Below, one piece after another: positions 33,339 to 43,059 of a stretch of DNA of 64,000 nucleotides. The notes beneath the pieces are model-generated. The model ran no database searches. It saw nothing but the letters and a program-made list of their open reading frames with translations, and had not been told where the DNA came from. Position numbers and translations under genes: made by a program. Location of the stretch: contig NZ_CAKLBU010000021.1 in assembly GCF_920984735.1 (NCBI RefSeq), positions 22,114-86,113 on the forward strand. Direction: 5' to 3'. The stretch comes from Pedobacter sp. Leaf250 (lineage in GTDB: Bacteria; Bacteroidota; Bacteroidia; Sphingobacteriales; Sphingobacteriaceae). Position 1 is the stretch's first letter, and the number at the start of each line of letters is the position of its first letter.

Positions 33339-34697
33339 ATGAATATCGCCAAAAAAATCACTTTATTATTTGCCATACTTTCGGCAGTGATCATCCTATT
33401 ATTAAGCGGTTTTGTGTGGTATTTTTCAAACGAATTTGCATTCGAAGATTTTTATAAACGATTGGAAGCTCGGGTTAACATAGCTGCTCAAATAAAATTG
33501 TATGAAGATGATAACAATAAGGTTTATGCAAAAATGCGAAACCAATATTTAGAGCGTTTAGCATCAGAACGAGAATTTATTATCGAAGCTGGCAAAACAG
33601 AAAATAAATTAGACCGAGAATTGCCCTCAAGCTTTTACAACAGGATAAATTCTGGTTTCATGGCAAGATACCGTGTCGAAAATCATTTTTACGCCGGTAA
33701 GTTATTTAAGAGTGGCAATAAAAAGTATATCGTTATTATCTCTGCCAATGATCCTTTTGGCTTTAGAGAATTAAAAGATCTTCAGCGAACGCTGATTATT
33801 GGATTTTTTCTGTCTATCATATTATCATTTATTGTAGGCTGGAAATTCTCCAATTATATGCTGATGCCCTTGCGAAACATTATCTCTAGCGTAAAAAGGA
33901 TAAAAGCCGAAAACTTACACATGCGTTTGGAAGTTAAAAAAGGCACTGATGAAATAGCGCAATTGGCACAAACCTTTAATAACATGCTCAATCGGCTGGA
34001 AACTGCTTTTGAGACACAGAATAATTTCATTAGCAATGCATCTCACGAGCTCAGAACCCCACTTACAGTAATTAGCGGAGAAGTAGAATTGGCCATGCGG
34101 GCGAATACCGATCCGCAAAAACAACATTTTGCCCTTGGAAAAATTAAAGATGAGGCGGAAAGATTGGAAAATATTATCACCAGTTTGCTGGGCTTGGCAC
34201 AATCCGGTTTCAATGGAAAAAATCAACCGTGGGAACTTGTAAGAATGGATGAACTGCTTTGGGAAATTAAAGCTTCGGTACATCAGGTTCATCCGGAAAG
34301 CAAAATAGAGATAGATTTTTCCAAACTTCCTGATGATGATGAATTATTGAATTTAAAAATAAATAAAAACCTAATTAAACTTGCTCTTACGAATATTGTA
34401 AGCAACGCATGCAAATATTCGAATGATAAGCTGGTTAATATCGCAATAGAAACAAGTGCAAATTCTTTATCAATTGCAGTAACAGATCAAGGCATTGGAA
34501 TTCCACAAACGGACATTCAACATATTTTTGAACCGTTTTACAGAGCTTCAAACACAAATGCTTTTAAAGGTTATGGCATTGGTTTACCCTTATCGCTTAA
34601 CATCATCAGATTACACCGGGGAAGCATTGCCATCAAATCGCAGGAAGGAAAAGGAACTGAGATAAAAGTTCTGTTGCCATTAACAAGTATTTACTAA
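33339..34697 (+). CDS. Sensor histidine kinase (HAMP-HisKA-HATPase)
   Basis: The 452-residue membrane kinase has a first membrane helix at about 7-29 and a periplasmic sensor domain of about 120 residues without a recognised fold. The second helix is at about 148-170 (LIIGFFLSIILSFIVGWKF). HAMP follows (MPLRNIISSVKRIKAENLHMR), then HisKA with phosphorylatable His236 in NASHELRTPLTVISG. The ATPase domain has N (NIVSNACKYS), G1 (VTDQGIGIP), F (FEPFYRAS) and G2 (GYGIGLPLS) boxes. All motifs are intact. It is the partner of the regulator 3 bases upstream. Confidence 0.93.
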   Translation: MNIAKKITLLFAILSAVIILLLSGFVWYFSNEFAFEDFYKRLEARVNIAAQIKLYEDDNNKVYAKMRNQYLERLASEREFIIEAGKTENKLDRELPSSFYNRINSGFMARYRVENHFYAGKLFKSGNKKYIVIISANDPFGFRELKDLQRTLIIGFFLSIILSFIVGWKFSNYMLMPLRNIISSVKRIKAENLHMRLEVKKGTDEIAQLAQTFNNMLNRLETAFETQNNFISNASHELRTPLTVISGEVELAMRANTDPQKQHFALGKIKDEAERLENIITSLLGLAQSGFNGKNQPWELVRMDELLWEIKASVHQVHPESKIEIDFSKLPDDDELLNLKINKNLIKLALTNIVSNACKYSNDKLVNIAIETSANSLSIAVTDQGIGIPQTDIQHIFEPFYRASNTNAFKGYGIGLPLSLNIIRLHRGSIAIKSQEGKGTEIKVLLPLTSIY

Positions 34698-34892
34698 TAT
34701 ATGAATCTGATTTTCTTCTGATTCTATTAAATATTATTAATTTTGGCAATCTAAAGTCTAAATTCTCCCATTCTACAACGTCAATCTCTAAGTTTCTGAA
34801 ATTCTAATCCCGTTCTAATCTCATTCTTATGTCGCTGTAATCTTTTCGGGCTAAACTTGTATAAATATTTATTCATTTAACAAGAAAAAGCC

Positions 34893-35390
34893 ATGAAAAC
34901 AGTATTAGTACCTACAGATTTCAATATAGAAAGTACAAAAATCATTGATGGTTTAACGCAGACTCAACCTAACGAAACTTTTAATATCATTTTTGTACAC
35001 GCATTCAAGTTATCAGATTCTATCACTGATATGTTAATGCTAAGTCGCAGAAGTAAAGATTATGAAAATATAAGCGATGAGTTTTATGAAACATTGAATA
35101 ATTACAAAGCAAAGTACGCGAAGCAAGTAAGCACCATCGGTATAGAATATTTTTACGGCAGCACTGTAGCCGCATTTAAAAATTTTATAGAAGCTTTCGA
35201 TGTAGATTTTATTGCTTACCCGAAAGATTATAGCTTTAAGCAAATCAATAAATTCAGTATCGATCCGAAGATTTTAACAGCTCGCTGCGGTTGCGAAGTT
35301 TTGGAACTAAACATCATGACACTTCACAACCAAGAAAACTTGATTGAAACTAAAATGCAAGAGAACGAATTAAAAGCGGCAAACGCTTAA
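34893..35390 (+). CDS. Universal-stress-protein-like protein
   Basis: The 165-residue protein opens with MKTVLVPTDFNIES, the first strand and ATP-loop region of UspA folds, followed by NIIFVHAFKLSDS. Later parts (YFYGSTVAAFKNFIEAFDVDFIAYPKDYSF) fit the alpha/beta order, but the C-terminal G-2x-G-9x-G(S/T) ATP-binding signature is not visible. The protein may therefore not bind ATP. The bestrophin gene follows after 25 bases on the same strand. Confidence 0.6.
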   Translation: MKTVLVPTDFNIESTKIIDGLTQTQPNETFNIIFVHAFKLSDSITDMLMLSRRSKDYENISDEFYETLNNYKAKYAKQVSTIGIEYFYGSTVAAFKNFIEAFDVDFIAYPKDYSFKQINKFSIDPKILTARCGCEVLELNIMTLHNQENLIETKMQENELKAANA

Positions 35391-35415
35391 TAACTAACGA
35401 AATAAATTTAATATC

Positions 35416-36342
35416 ATGCTGTTACGAAATAATATTCCGCTCACCTATATATTCGGGAAGATAAAAAAAGAAGTACTTTTTGTAATTGCATATTCCATCG
35501 GAATTGTAATTCTTTACCAAAACTTTCACGTTACCCGAATTTCAATTCCGATTACTGTGCCGGCTCTTTTAGGTACAATTATTTCTTTATTGTTGGCCTT
35601 CCGATCAAATCAGGCATACGATAGATGGTGGGAAGCCAGAATTTTGTGGGGAGCAATCGTTAACGATTCCAGATCAATCTCTCGCCAAATACTATCTTTT
35701 GTAGATAATCCTTACGGTTCTGATGAAATTGAAGCCTTTAAAGAAAAATTCATTAAAAGACAAATTGCCTGGGCTTATGCTTTAAGTCAGGCGTTACGCG
35801 GATTTAATCCACGAAAAGGATTGGAACAATATTTATCTGCCGATGAAATGGCTTTTATTAAAAAACGTAAAAATGTAACCACCACAATATTGGAATTACA
35901 TGCTATGGATTTAAAGAAAGCTTTAAATGAAGGTTGGATAAATAAGTATCAGCAAATTGAAATAGACAAGACACTAACTGCATTGTGTAACCACATGGGT
36001 GGCTGTGAACGTATTAAAAACACGGTTTTTCCGGTAACTTACAGCAAATACATCAACATGTCGATACACTTATTTATCGTATTGTTACCTTTTGGATTAA
36101 TCGAATACTTCGGTTATATGGAGGTTCCATTGGTTGTTGCAATTGCGGCTTTCCTTCTTTTGGTAGAGAAAATGGCTGTTCATCTTCAAGATCCATTTGA
36201 GAATAAACCAACCGATACGCCGACAACTACCATTTGCAGAACAATTGAGCGTGATCTGTACCAAATGATTGATGACAATAAAATACTAGAAGATAAGCCA
36301 CAAACAGAATTGGCCCAAGTAGGTTCATACTACATCTTATAA
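35416..36342 (+). CDS. Bestrophin family ion channel
   Basis: The 308-residue protein is a bacterial bestrophin (formerly UPF0187), a pentameric ion channel homologue in the inner membrane. Hallmarks are the first helices VLFVIAYSIGIVILYQNF and PALLGTIISLLLAFRSNQAYDRWWEARILWGAIVNDSR, and later LPFGLIEYFGYMEVPLVVAIAAFLLL and DPFENKPTDTPTTTICRTIERDL. Length and motifs are complete. It is the second gene of a pair with the Usp-like gene. A weak hairpin (CTTCTCCC/GGGAGAAG, 36401-36422) lies downstream. Confidence 0.92.
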   Translation: MLLRNNIPLTYIFGKIKKEVLFVIAYSIGIVILYQNFHVTRISIPITVPALLGTIISLLLAFRSNQAYDRWWEARILWGAIVNDSRSISRQILSFVDNPYGSDEIEAFKEKFIKRQIAWAYALSQALRGFNPRKGLEQYLSADEMAFIKKRKNVTTTILELHAMDLKKALNEGWINKYQQIEIDKTLTALCNHMGGCERIKNTVFPVTYSKYINMSIHLFIVLLPFGLIEYFGYMEVPLVVAIAAFLLLVEKMAVHLQDPFENKPTDTPTTTICRTIERDLYQMIDDNKILEDKPQTELAQVGSYYIL

Positions 36343-36492
36343 AAATCTTAATTCTTAGTTCTGTTCCAAGTTCGGAATGGGTTAGTTAAAAACGATAGGT
36401 CTTCTCCCTGGATGGGGAGAAGCTTATTTATTTTAAAGCCAATCCATTAAGATTTATACCCAAAAATTTCTTTACGATCTGTAGTGCTAAAT

Positions 36493-37713
36493 CTATTTAA
36501 ACCTAATGGCTTTTAAAGGCGATACTTTGCTGATTAATAAAGATGGAATAATGAGCACAATTAAGCAAACAACTACAGTAAGCACATTCAAACCCAATAC
36601 ATCGAGAAAGTGAAATTCGATTGGTGCATAAGCCAGGAAATAAGAAGATTGATTTAGCTTGAAAATATGTGTTGCTTGCTGGAAGAAACCCAATCCTAAG
36701 CCCAGGATATTTCCAAGGAGCAACCCAATGCCGATAAGATAAGCTGCATTATAAAGGAATATTTTCATAATACTCCAATTACTTGCCCCGAATGATTTGA
36801 GCATTCCAATCATATTGGTACGCTCCAAAATCATTATTAATAATGCTGTAACCATATTAATTACACCTACAATAAGCATTAAAATTAGCAAAACCCGAGT
36901 ATTTACATCAAGTAATCCTAACCAGGTAAATATATTTGGAAAGTTTTCGATGATGGAGAATGAGCGTAGATTTTGAGGTAGGCTTTCGAAAATATTTGCC
37001 GAAACTTTGCCAATATTTTTGAAGTTTTTTATTCGGATTTCAACTCCGCCAATTTGATTGGGTTTCCAGTTATTTAAACGTTTGATAATGTTCAAATTTC
37101 CAAGCACGAAACTCTTGTCAATATCCTCTACCCCAATATCATAAATCCCAACAATTTTAAATTTCCTGGGCCGCAATTGGTTTTGAACAAAGTACATGAT
37201 AAAATCATCACCAGTTTTGAGTTTTAATCTATTGGCGGTATAATTTGAAATCAATAGTTCTTGCATTGCTGCTGTGCTGTCGGCAAAATCGATAATGGTT
37301 CCACTAATAATGTGCTGCTTGATATAATCCCAATTATAATTTTTATCAACCCCCTTGAAATTTATTCCTTCAATTTCATCATTAGCTGATAAAATTGCTG
37401 GTTTGGTAGCAAATGGATAAAAATATTCTATATCTGGATTTTCCTTCAGCTTTTTTTGGGTTTCACTATCCAATATAAAAGGCGAGTGTTCGAAAGAATT
37501 ATTTAAATCATACCGGGTAATTTGTACATCGCCTAAATAGCCTCGTACTTTATCCTGAATTTCGGTTTTAAAGCCTTTGATAATAGCAATGGAAAGGATC
37601 ATCACCGCTAAACTTAGCATTACGCCTGCTATGGCAATACGAACGATGAGCTTTGAAAAAGGTCGATCAGATTTAATGGCGATACGCCCAGCTATGAAAT
37701 AGGAGAAATTCAA
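36493..37713 (-). CDS. ABC transporter permease, FtsX/LolC-LolE type
   Basis: The 406-residue membrane protein starts with FSYFIAGRIAIKSDRPFSKLIVRIAIAGVMLSLAVMILSIAIIKGFK, typical of LolC/LolE. A periplasmic MacB-PCD domain spans about 48-265. Three C-terminal helices follow (LLILMLIVGVINMVTALLIMIL, NAAYLIGIGLLLGNILGLGL, LNVLTVVVCLIVLIIPSLLIS). It may take part in lipoprotein release from the inner membrane. No ATPase gene is adjacent; in Bacteroidota the LolD gene is often elsewhere. Confidence 0.88.
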   Translation of the reverse strand: MNFSYFIAGRIAIKSDRPFSKLIVRIAIAGVMLSLAVMILSIAIIKGFKTEIQDKVRGYLGDVQITRYDLNNSFEHSPFILDSETQKKLKENPDIEYFYPFATKPAILSANDEIEGINFKGVDKNYNWDYIKQHIISGTIIDFADSTAAMQELLISNYTANRLKLKTGDDFIMYFVQNQLRPRKFKIVGIYDIGVEDIDKSFVLGNLNIIKRLNNWKPNQIGGVEIRIKNFKNIGKVSANIFESLPQNLRSFSIIENFPNIFTWLGLLDVNTRVLLILMLIVGVINMVTALLIMILERTNMIGMLKSFGASNWSIMKIFLYNAAYLIGIGLLLGNILGLGLGFFQQATHIFKLNQSSYFLAYAPIEFHFLDVLGLNVLTVVVCLIVLIIPSLLISKVSPLKAIRFK

Positions 37714-37883
37714 CTTGATTAATTTGTAACAGCAAAAATGCTTAAATCCTTTTTAAAAATGGTATATATTTGGAATATAATGGTCGGCTTAACAGAATAA
37801 TATCCAAATTACAATAATCAAATAAAATGCTAAATTGTTTTATCGACTCATTTATAGAACCAAATATTAAAATTTATCCCAAA

Positions 37884-39155
37884 ATGAAAAAATACATCAG
37901 CTTCGCACTTACTTCTTTAATTGCATTTTCAGCATGTGGGCAAGGACCGAAAACTTTAGAGCAAGAGGTTGGAAAAGGCGTTCCAAATTCTAAAAAATCA
38001 ATACGAAAGGAAAGTGTAAATATTCAAACCAGCATTAAAACTGGCGCCGAACAAACTGAAAAGTATTTACCGCTTTTAAAAGGGAAACGTGTAGGTATGG
38101 TGGTCAATCCAACATCAATCATCGGTAAAGAAACTGTTGTAGATAGTTTGTTAAAATTAGGTGTTAAAATTCAGAAAATATTTGGGCCTGAACATGGTTT
38201 TAGAGGCGATGCCAGTGCAGGAATTCATGTTGATGACGCAGTTGATACCAAAACTGGCATAAAGGCGATTTCTCTATATGGTAAACATAGTACGCCCACT
38301 AAAGATGATCTATCGGATATTGATATTGTGATTTTCGATATCCAGGATGTGGGTGTTCGATTTTATACCTATATGAATACCCTGCAGCGGGTAATGGAGG
38401 CTTGTGCTGTTTATGATAAGGAAGTCATGATTTTGGATCGCCCAAACCCAAATGGTTATTTTATCGATGGTCCGATTCTCGATCCTAAATACAAATCTGG
38501 TATTGGTATACAGCCCATCCCTATTGTACATGGCTTAACCTTAGGCGAATATGCACAGATGCTTAATGGCGAAGGCTGGTTAAAAGATAAAGTTAAATGT
38601 AAGATCACAGTGATAAAAAACGCAAACTACAGCCATGATATGGAGTATGTTTTGCCGGTTAAACCATCACCGAATTTAAATACAGCGCAATCAATTTTAT
38701 TATATCCAAGTACTTGCCTGTTCGAAGGTATTTATCTAAATCACGGTCGCGGTACTCAATTTCCGTTCACTATCATTGGCGCACCGTATTTAAAAGGAAT
38801 TTACAAATTTTCTTATACACCTACCGGGATTAAAGGAATGGCAGAAACGCCAATTTTTAAGGATCAGGTTTGTTATGGTATTGATTTAAGAAATTATGAT
38901 ACTAATATTTTAAGAAAAGAAAAAAAGATCAACTTAAGCTGGGTAATTGATTTGTACAAAGCATCACCAAAAAAAGAGGATTTCTTCAATTCGAGCCTAA
39001 GTAACCAAACTATGCCCATCGAAAGGTTAATCGGCGTTGGTGATTTTAGACAGCAAATTATCGATGGAAAAAGTGAAAAAGAAATTAGAGCAAGTTGGGA
39101 ACCCGGATTGAGTAATTACAAAAAAATGCGTTTGAAGTATTTGCTGTATAAATAA
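37884..39155 (+). CDS. namZ: Exo-beta-N-acetylmuramidase NamZ-like lipoprotein (DUF1343)
   Basis: This is a member of the YbbC/DUF1343 family, whose characterised members remove terminal MurNAc from peptidoglycan fragments. The 423-residue form starts at MKKYISFALTSLIAFSAC (lipobox Cys18); a start 19 codons upstream (37827) would bury the signal. Family blocks include GKRVGMVVNPTSIIGKETVVDSLL, IFGPEHGFRGDASAG, SLYGKHSTPTKDDLSDIDIVIFDIQDVGVRFYTYMNTL, ILDRPNPNG and NHGRGTQFPFTIIGAP. Most likely it faces the periplasm. No other cell-wall recycling gene is adjacent. Confidence 0.88.
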   Translation: MKKYISFALTSLIAFSACGQGPKTLEQEVGKGVPNSKKSIRKESVNIQTSIKTGAEQTEKYLPLLKGKRVGMVVNPTSIIGKETVVDSLLKLGVKIQKIFGPEHGFRGDASAGIHVDDAVDTKTGIKAISLYGKHSTPTKDDLSDIDIVIFDIQDVGVRFYTYMNTLQRVMEACAVYDKEVMILDRPNPNGYFIDGPILDPKYKSGIGIQPIPIVHGLTLGEYAQMLNGEGWLKDKVKCKITVIKNANYSHDMEYVLPVKPSPNLNTAQSILLYPSTCLFEGIYLNHGRGTQFPFTIIGAPYLKGIYKFSYTPTGIKGMAETPIFKDQVCYGIDLRNYDTNILRKEKKINLSWVIDLYKASPKKEDFFNSSLSNQTMPIERLIGVGDFRQQIIDGKSEKEIRASWEPGLSNYKKMRLKYLLYK

Positions 39156-39164
39156 TGATTGATT

Positions 39165-39215
39165 GAGGGAGGGAATGAGAGAATTAGTGAATGAGAGAAT
39201 GAGAGAATGAATGAT
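39165..39215. repeat. Short imperfect tandem repeat (GAGAGAAT/GAATGA units)
   Basis: GATTGAGGGAGGGAATGAG, then GAATTAGTGAATGAGAGAAT and GAGAGAATGAATGATTG, form a purine-rich low-complexity tract after namZ. Confidence 0.5.
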
Positions 39216-39317
39216 TGAATTATTGTATGGCAATGCAAACAATTGATCTTTAAACTTTGTTTTCAATGCAGAATGGCATTTAATCATTCACTCATTCAAA
39301 ATTCAATAATCATTATT

Positions 39318-39524
39318 ATGAGCGGACCTAAAGAAAAAAACGATAATCCTGGAAGTAATTATCAGGAAGAAGTACCTAAAGGAAGAGAACCAAAAGATCA
39401 TAAAACGGTTAGAAAGCCAAACGACAGCTTACCAAATAAACCATCTAAAACGGAGAATCCTGCTAAACAACGCGAGAATGAAGAACAGCCCGTTCATTCT
39501 ATAAAAAAAGCGCCTAAAGAATAA
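39318..39524 (+). CDS. Small, highly charged, probably disordered protein
   Basis: The 68-residue product (MSGPKEKNDNPGSNYQEE ... HSIKKAPKE) is almost free of hydrophobic residues and rich in Lys, Glu, Pro and Asn. This suggests an intrinsically disordered cytosolic protein, possibly stress-related. I choose the ATG at 39318; a longer reading from 39243 adds a low-complexity segment read from intergenic DNA. A bidirectional terminator follows 10 bases after the stop. The family is not recognised. Confidence 0.6.
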   Translation: MSGPKEKNDNPGSNYQEEVPKGREPKDHKTVRKPNDSLPNKPSKTENPAKQRENEEQPVHSIKKAPKE

Positions 39525-39533
39525 AAATTATTA

Positions 39534-39567
39534 AGTTTCATCACAATTTAAACAGTGTGATGAAACT
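39534..39567. terminator. Bidirectional terminator between the small charged protein and topoisomerase genes
   Basis: AGTTTCATCAC (39534-39544) pairs with GTGATGAAACT (39557-39567). The two flanking genes converge on it. T-tracts on both sides are weak. Confidence 0.65.
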
Positions 39568-39570
39568 AAT

Positions 39571-40617
39571 TTATTTACTTCCAGTTGCTTTTAAAAACGA
39601 TAATAATACTTTCTCATCATGTTCCAAGCCAGTTTTTCCAATGGCTTTATGGTTATTCATTTTCTTTAAATATTTTTCCAGCTCATTATTTTCGTAAGCT
39701 GTTATCAAAATTGGATAAACATAAGAACTCTTGCAAACAGCACGTGTATTTCCTAATTTGGTTGCTACACAATCCAAAACACTTACAACCGTTTTCTTTG
39801 TATTCAACTCCCAATTTTTATCAGCTGCACATTTCGAAAACTGACGTAAAGCTTCTAAAGTTCCACCCCAGGTTCTAAAATCTTTAGCGGTAAAATCATT
39901 CCCTGTAATTTCTTTAATGTAGTTATTGATTTTTCCAGAATCGATGCCTTTGTGCTCCTTGCCGTTGGTATAATATTGAAATAAATCCTGCCCAGGAATA
40001 TCACGACACTTTTTAACGAGCTTGGCAAGCGATCGATCATTGAGTTCAACATTTTGTTTTACTCCCTTTTTGCCAATAAATTTCATGCTAATTTTACTTC
40101 CGTTGATTTTAACATGTTTATCTTTCAAGGTTGTTAATCCAAATGATCCATAAAGCTGTGCGTAACTTTCATTACCCACACGGATTAAAGTTTTCTGAAG
40201 CACATCTACAGAAATTGCTAGCACTTTGCGCTCATCAAATTCTTTCCTTTTTAAATCTTTTGATAGTTTTTTTCTGGCATCGGGCAGTGCTTTGCCAAAT
40301 TCAAATAAACGGTAATACTTATCGTCTGATCGGCGACTTGTCCATTTAGCGTGATACCTATATTGTTTTCTACCTGCGGCATCGGTACCAGTTACCTGCA
40401 AATAAGCATTTGGTTTATTTGCTATCCACACATTCTGCCAGGCAGGCGGAATCACCAATGCTTTTATTCGATCGAGATGCTTTTCTTCAGTAATTTTTAG
40501 ACCTTTTTTATCTTCGTAATAAAATTTACCAGGTTTACCCTTTCTGTAAATTCCAGACATGGAATCGGTTACATAAACCAACCCGCTTGCTTTAACTACA
40601 TCTTCGCCTTGTACCAT
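39571..40617 (-). CDS. DNA topoisomerase IB
   Basis: The 348-residue enzyme is the compact poxvirus/Deinococcus-type topoisomerase IB, which relaxes supercoils through a 3'-phosphotyrosine intermediate. The N-terminal domain has FYYEDKKGLKITEEKHLDRIKALVIPPAWQNVWI. The catalytic domain carries the Arg/Lys set (LIRVGNESYAQ, TLKDKHVKI, DFRTWGGTLEAL) and the nucleophile region CKSSYVYPIL near residue 300. All parts are present. It lies alone, divergent from fmt. Confidence 0.92.
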   Translation of the reverse strand: MVQGEDVVKASGLVYVTDSMSGIYRKGKPGKFYYEDKKGLKITEEKHLDRIKALVIPPAWQNVWIANKPNAYLQVTGTDAAGRKQYRYHAKWTSRRSDDKYYRLFEFGKALPDARKKLSKDLKRKEFDERKVLAISVDVLQKTLIRVGNESYAQLYGSFGLTTLKDKHVKINGSKISMKFIGKKGVKQNVELNDRSLAKLVKKCRDIPGQDLFQYYTNGKEHKGIDSGKINNYIKEITGNDFTAKDFRTWGGTLEALRQFSKCAADKNWELNTKKTVVSVLDCVATKLGNTRAVCKSSYVYPILITAYENNELEKYLKKMNNHKAIGKTGLEHDEKVLLSFLKATGSK

Positions 40618-40705
40618 TTTAACCTATAAGGATGATTTATTTTTAGTTATTTTGCAAAAACTTAATGTGCACATTCACGTTAAGATAGAAACACAACACT
40701 TTCTT

Positions 40706-41614
40706 ATGAAAATAGTTTTTATGGGCACGCCCGATTTTGCAGTTGCTTCTTTAGACGCTTTGGTGCAAGCCAATTTCGATATTGTAGCTGTAGTTACTGC
40801 TCCGGATAAACCTGCTGGTCGCGGACAAAAAATTAACGAAAGCGCAGTTAAAAAGTATGCAGTAGAGAAAGGAATTCCTGTTTTACAGCCTGAAAGATTA
40901 AAAAATCCAGAATTTTTGGAAGTGCTTAAATCTTACCAAGCCGATTTACAAGTTGTTGTAGCTTTTAGAATGTTGCCAGAAGTGGTTTGGAATATGCCAG
41001 CAAAGGGCACGATTAATCTTCATGGGTCTTTATTGCCACAATATCGTGGAGCAGCTCCAATTAATCATGCCATTATCAATGGTGAAAAAGAAAGTGGCGT
41101 AACTACATTTTTTCTCACTCATGAAATTGATACTGGCGATATTATTCAAAGTGCCTCTACCGCTATTTCAGACCATGAAACCGCAGGAGAACTACATGAT
41201 AAACTGATGCATATCGGAGCGAATTTATTAGTAAAAACTGTCGCTGCAATCGAAAAGGGAGATTACACAGAGCAGCCACAACCACAAAGTGATGTTTTAA
41301 AACATGCACCTAAAATTTTTAAAGACGATTGCAAAATCAATTGGAACAACTCATCACTTCAGGTATATAATTTGATCCGTGGATTGAGTCCGTACCCAAC
41401 AGCATTTACATTTTTGAATGATAAAACCCTTAAAATTTTTAAAGCTGAATTAGAAGACAAAGAACCAGGAATAGTTGCTGGTGGTTTCCTTACCGACGGC
41501 AAAACCTATTTAAAATTTGCTACCAAAGATGGTTTTATCAAATTGTTAGATATTCAGTATGAAGGGAAAAAACGTATGCTTATTGAAGACTTTCTTCGTG
41601 GAACGAGGTTGTAA
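40706..41614 (+). CDS. fmt: Methionyl-tRNA formyltransferase
   Basis: This formylates initiator Met-tRNA with 10-formyl-tetrahydrofolate. The 302-residue form begins MKIVFMGTPDFAVASLDAL. The active site is intact: INLHGSLLPQYRGAAPINHAII (Asn-His) with Asp in THEIDTGDII. The C-terminal OB-fold reaches LIEDFLRGTRL. The start at 40706 is preferred over 40652 because residue 1 then matches family N-termini. Confidence 0.95.
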   Translation: MKIVFMGTPDFAVASLDALVQANFDIVAVVTAPDKPAGRGQKINESAVKKYAVEKGIPVLQPERLKNPEFLEVLKSYQADLQVVVAFRMLPEVVWNMPAKGTINLHGSLLPQYRGAAPINHAIINGEKESGVTTFFLTHEIDTGDIIQSASTAISDHETAGELHDKLMHIGANLLVKTVAAIEKGDYTEQPQPQSDVLKHAPKIFKDDCKINWNNSSLQVYNLIRGLSPYPTAFTFLNDKTLKIFKAELEDKEPGIVAGGFLTDGKTYLKFATKDGFIKLLDIQYEGKKRMLIEDFLRGTRL

Positions 41615-41645
41615 TGCAATTTTATTGAATAATTGCGCTAACAGA

Positions 41646-42971
41646 TTAATTGGAATTCAGTAGAAATTCTAGCACGGCCTGATTAAAAAGTTCAGGATTT
41701 TCCTCAACTACAAAGTGTGTTTGAGCTTTAAGAATATTCAGTTTTGCATGAGGTATACTTTCAGCAATAAGGCGTGTATGCTTTTCTAAAATTACATCTT
41801 TTTCTCCAGCTATAATCATTGTTTTGGCTGTAATGCTTTTTAAACTTTCAGGATTGATATTTGGCTCCTTTAGGAGCATTTCCATTAAACGAATAGTAAC
41901 TAAATCTTCTTTTTTGTTTTCAAGCTTAATCTTATTGAGATCCCTCTTTGTTATTGTCAATATTTTTTTACTTAATGCATCTTCTGATGGATTAAGATTT
42001 GCGCCCATCGTTATCAGTTTTTTAATATAAGAAGGATACTGGCTAGCCAGAATCAATCCCGTATTTCCACCATCACTCCAGCCTAACAGATTCACATTTT
42101 TAAGATTTAAACTATCCAGCAATACTTTCAAATCATCTGCAAATTGGTTATATGAAAAGCTTGTACTATTTACGTCCTTGCTCTTGCCCTGTCCACGAGT
42201 ATCGATAGCAATAACTTTATAATGTTTTGAAAATGCTGGTATTTGCGCAGAAAAACTATTAATCGATCCTCCATTACCATGTAAAAGCACAAGTGGTTCT
42301 CCATCTCCATAAATCTCATAATACATCTTAATACCATTAACACGAATATAATTTCCAGCCTTTCTATTCAAGCCGTAAACAATTCGGTTATCTGGCAGGG
42401 CATTAATCGATTGTATTTTTAATACACGACTACGATCAGGGTTTGGCTCTTGAATAATCGTAGCCACAACATTTTCCTTTTTCAACAAAGATTTTGTATT
42501 TGCTAATCCTTTCAATGGCGATTTTATCGTAGAATTTTCGAAATTTCCGTTAAATAATGGTAACGCACTCCATGTGCCATCAGCAGTTTTTATTTGAAAA
42601 CGAATATTATCAAGGTAAAAATCTCCATTGCCATAAGTAAGAAAATAGAGCCACAGTTTAATAGCACCATCCTCTATTATTCCTTCGAATGTGCATGTTT
42701 TCCAACTCTGGTTATTTGCTATCTGATCAGATTTTTTTCGGCTTTGTTCTAAAAAACTCATTCCATCCCCTACTTGAAGTACCATGAAAGCAGCAAGCCC
42801 TAAACCATCAATAGCTTTGGTTTGCACATCCGCACTTAGTTTAAATGCTTGGCCTCTGTATTTTTTTAAATCTATTTCTTTTACCAAAGCAATATCATTG
42901 GTACTATTTTTTAGCTGTGCTTTTGAATAAGTGCAAATGACAATAAGTAAAATGGATAATATACTTTTCAT
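41646..42971 (-). CDS. Secreted alpha/beta hydrolase with N-terminal beta-sandwich domain
   Basis: The 441-residue form starts at MKSILSILLIVICTYSKAQ (signal peptide). Residues about 25-160 form a carbohydrate-binding-like beta domain (YRGQAFKLSADVQTKA ... WLYFLTYGNGDFYLDNIRF). From about 205 the hydrolase follows: oxyanion region VLLHGNGGSINSF, nucleophile elbow LGWSDGGNTG, acid in GEKDVILEKH and catalytic His in AQTHFVVEENP. The substrate is unknown. The upstream AraC-family gene, 88 bases away on the same strand, may regulate or be co-transcribed with it. Confidence 0.85.
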   Translation of the reverse strand: MKSILSILLIVICTYSKAQLKNSTNDIALVKEIDLKKYRGQAFKLSADVQTKAIDGLGLAAFMVLQVGDGMSFLEQSRKKSDQIANNQSWKTCTFEGIIEDGAIKLWLYFLTYGNGDFYLDNIRFQIKTADGTWSALPLFNGNFENSTIKSPLKGLANTKSLLKKENVVATIIQEPNPDRSRVLKIQSINALPDNRIVYGLNRKAGNYIRVNGIKMYYEIYGDGEPLVLLHGNGGSINSFSAQIPAFSKHYKVIAIDTRGQGKSKDVNSTSFSYNQFADDLKVLLDSLNLKNVNLLGWSDGGNTGLILASQYPSYIKKLITMGANLNPSEDALSKKILTITKRDLNKIKLENKKEDLVTIRLMEMLLKEPNINPESLKSITAKTMIIAGEKDVILEKHTRLIAESIPHAKLNILKAQTHFVVEENPELFNQAVLEFLLNSN

Positions 42972-43059
42972 AATAATAGCTTTGCCAGACCGAGAAAATC
43001 CGATCTTTAATTGGGCAAAAATATTACTAGCAATGAATGAAAAATTGTAAAAATGTAAC

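Noticed and set aside
36401..36422. Hairpin CTTCTCCC/GGGAGAAG as terminator of the bestrophin gene
   Set aside because: Short stem and interrupted T-tract; kept only as a remark in the bestrophin entry.
37827..37883. Upstream start for the NamZ-like gene
   Set aside because: It would place 19 residues before the lipoprotein signal peptide.
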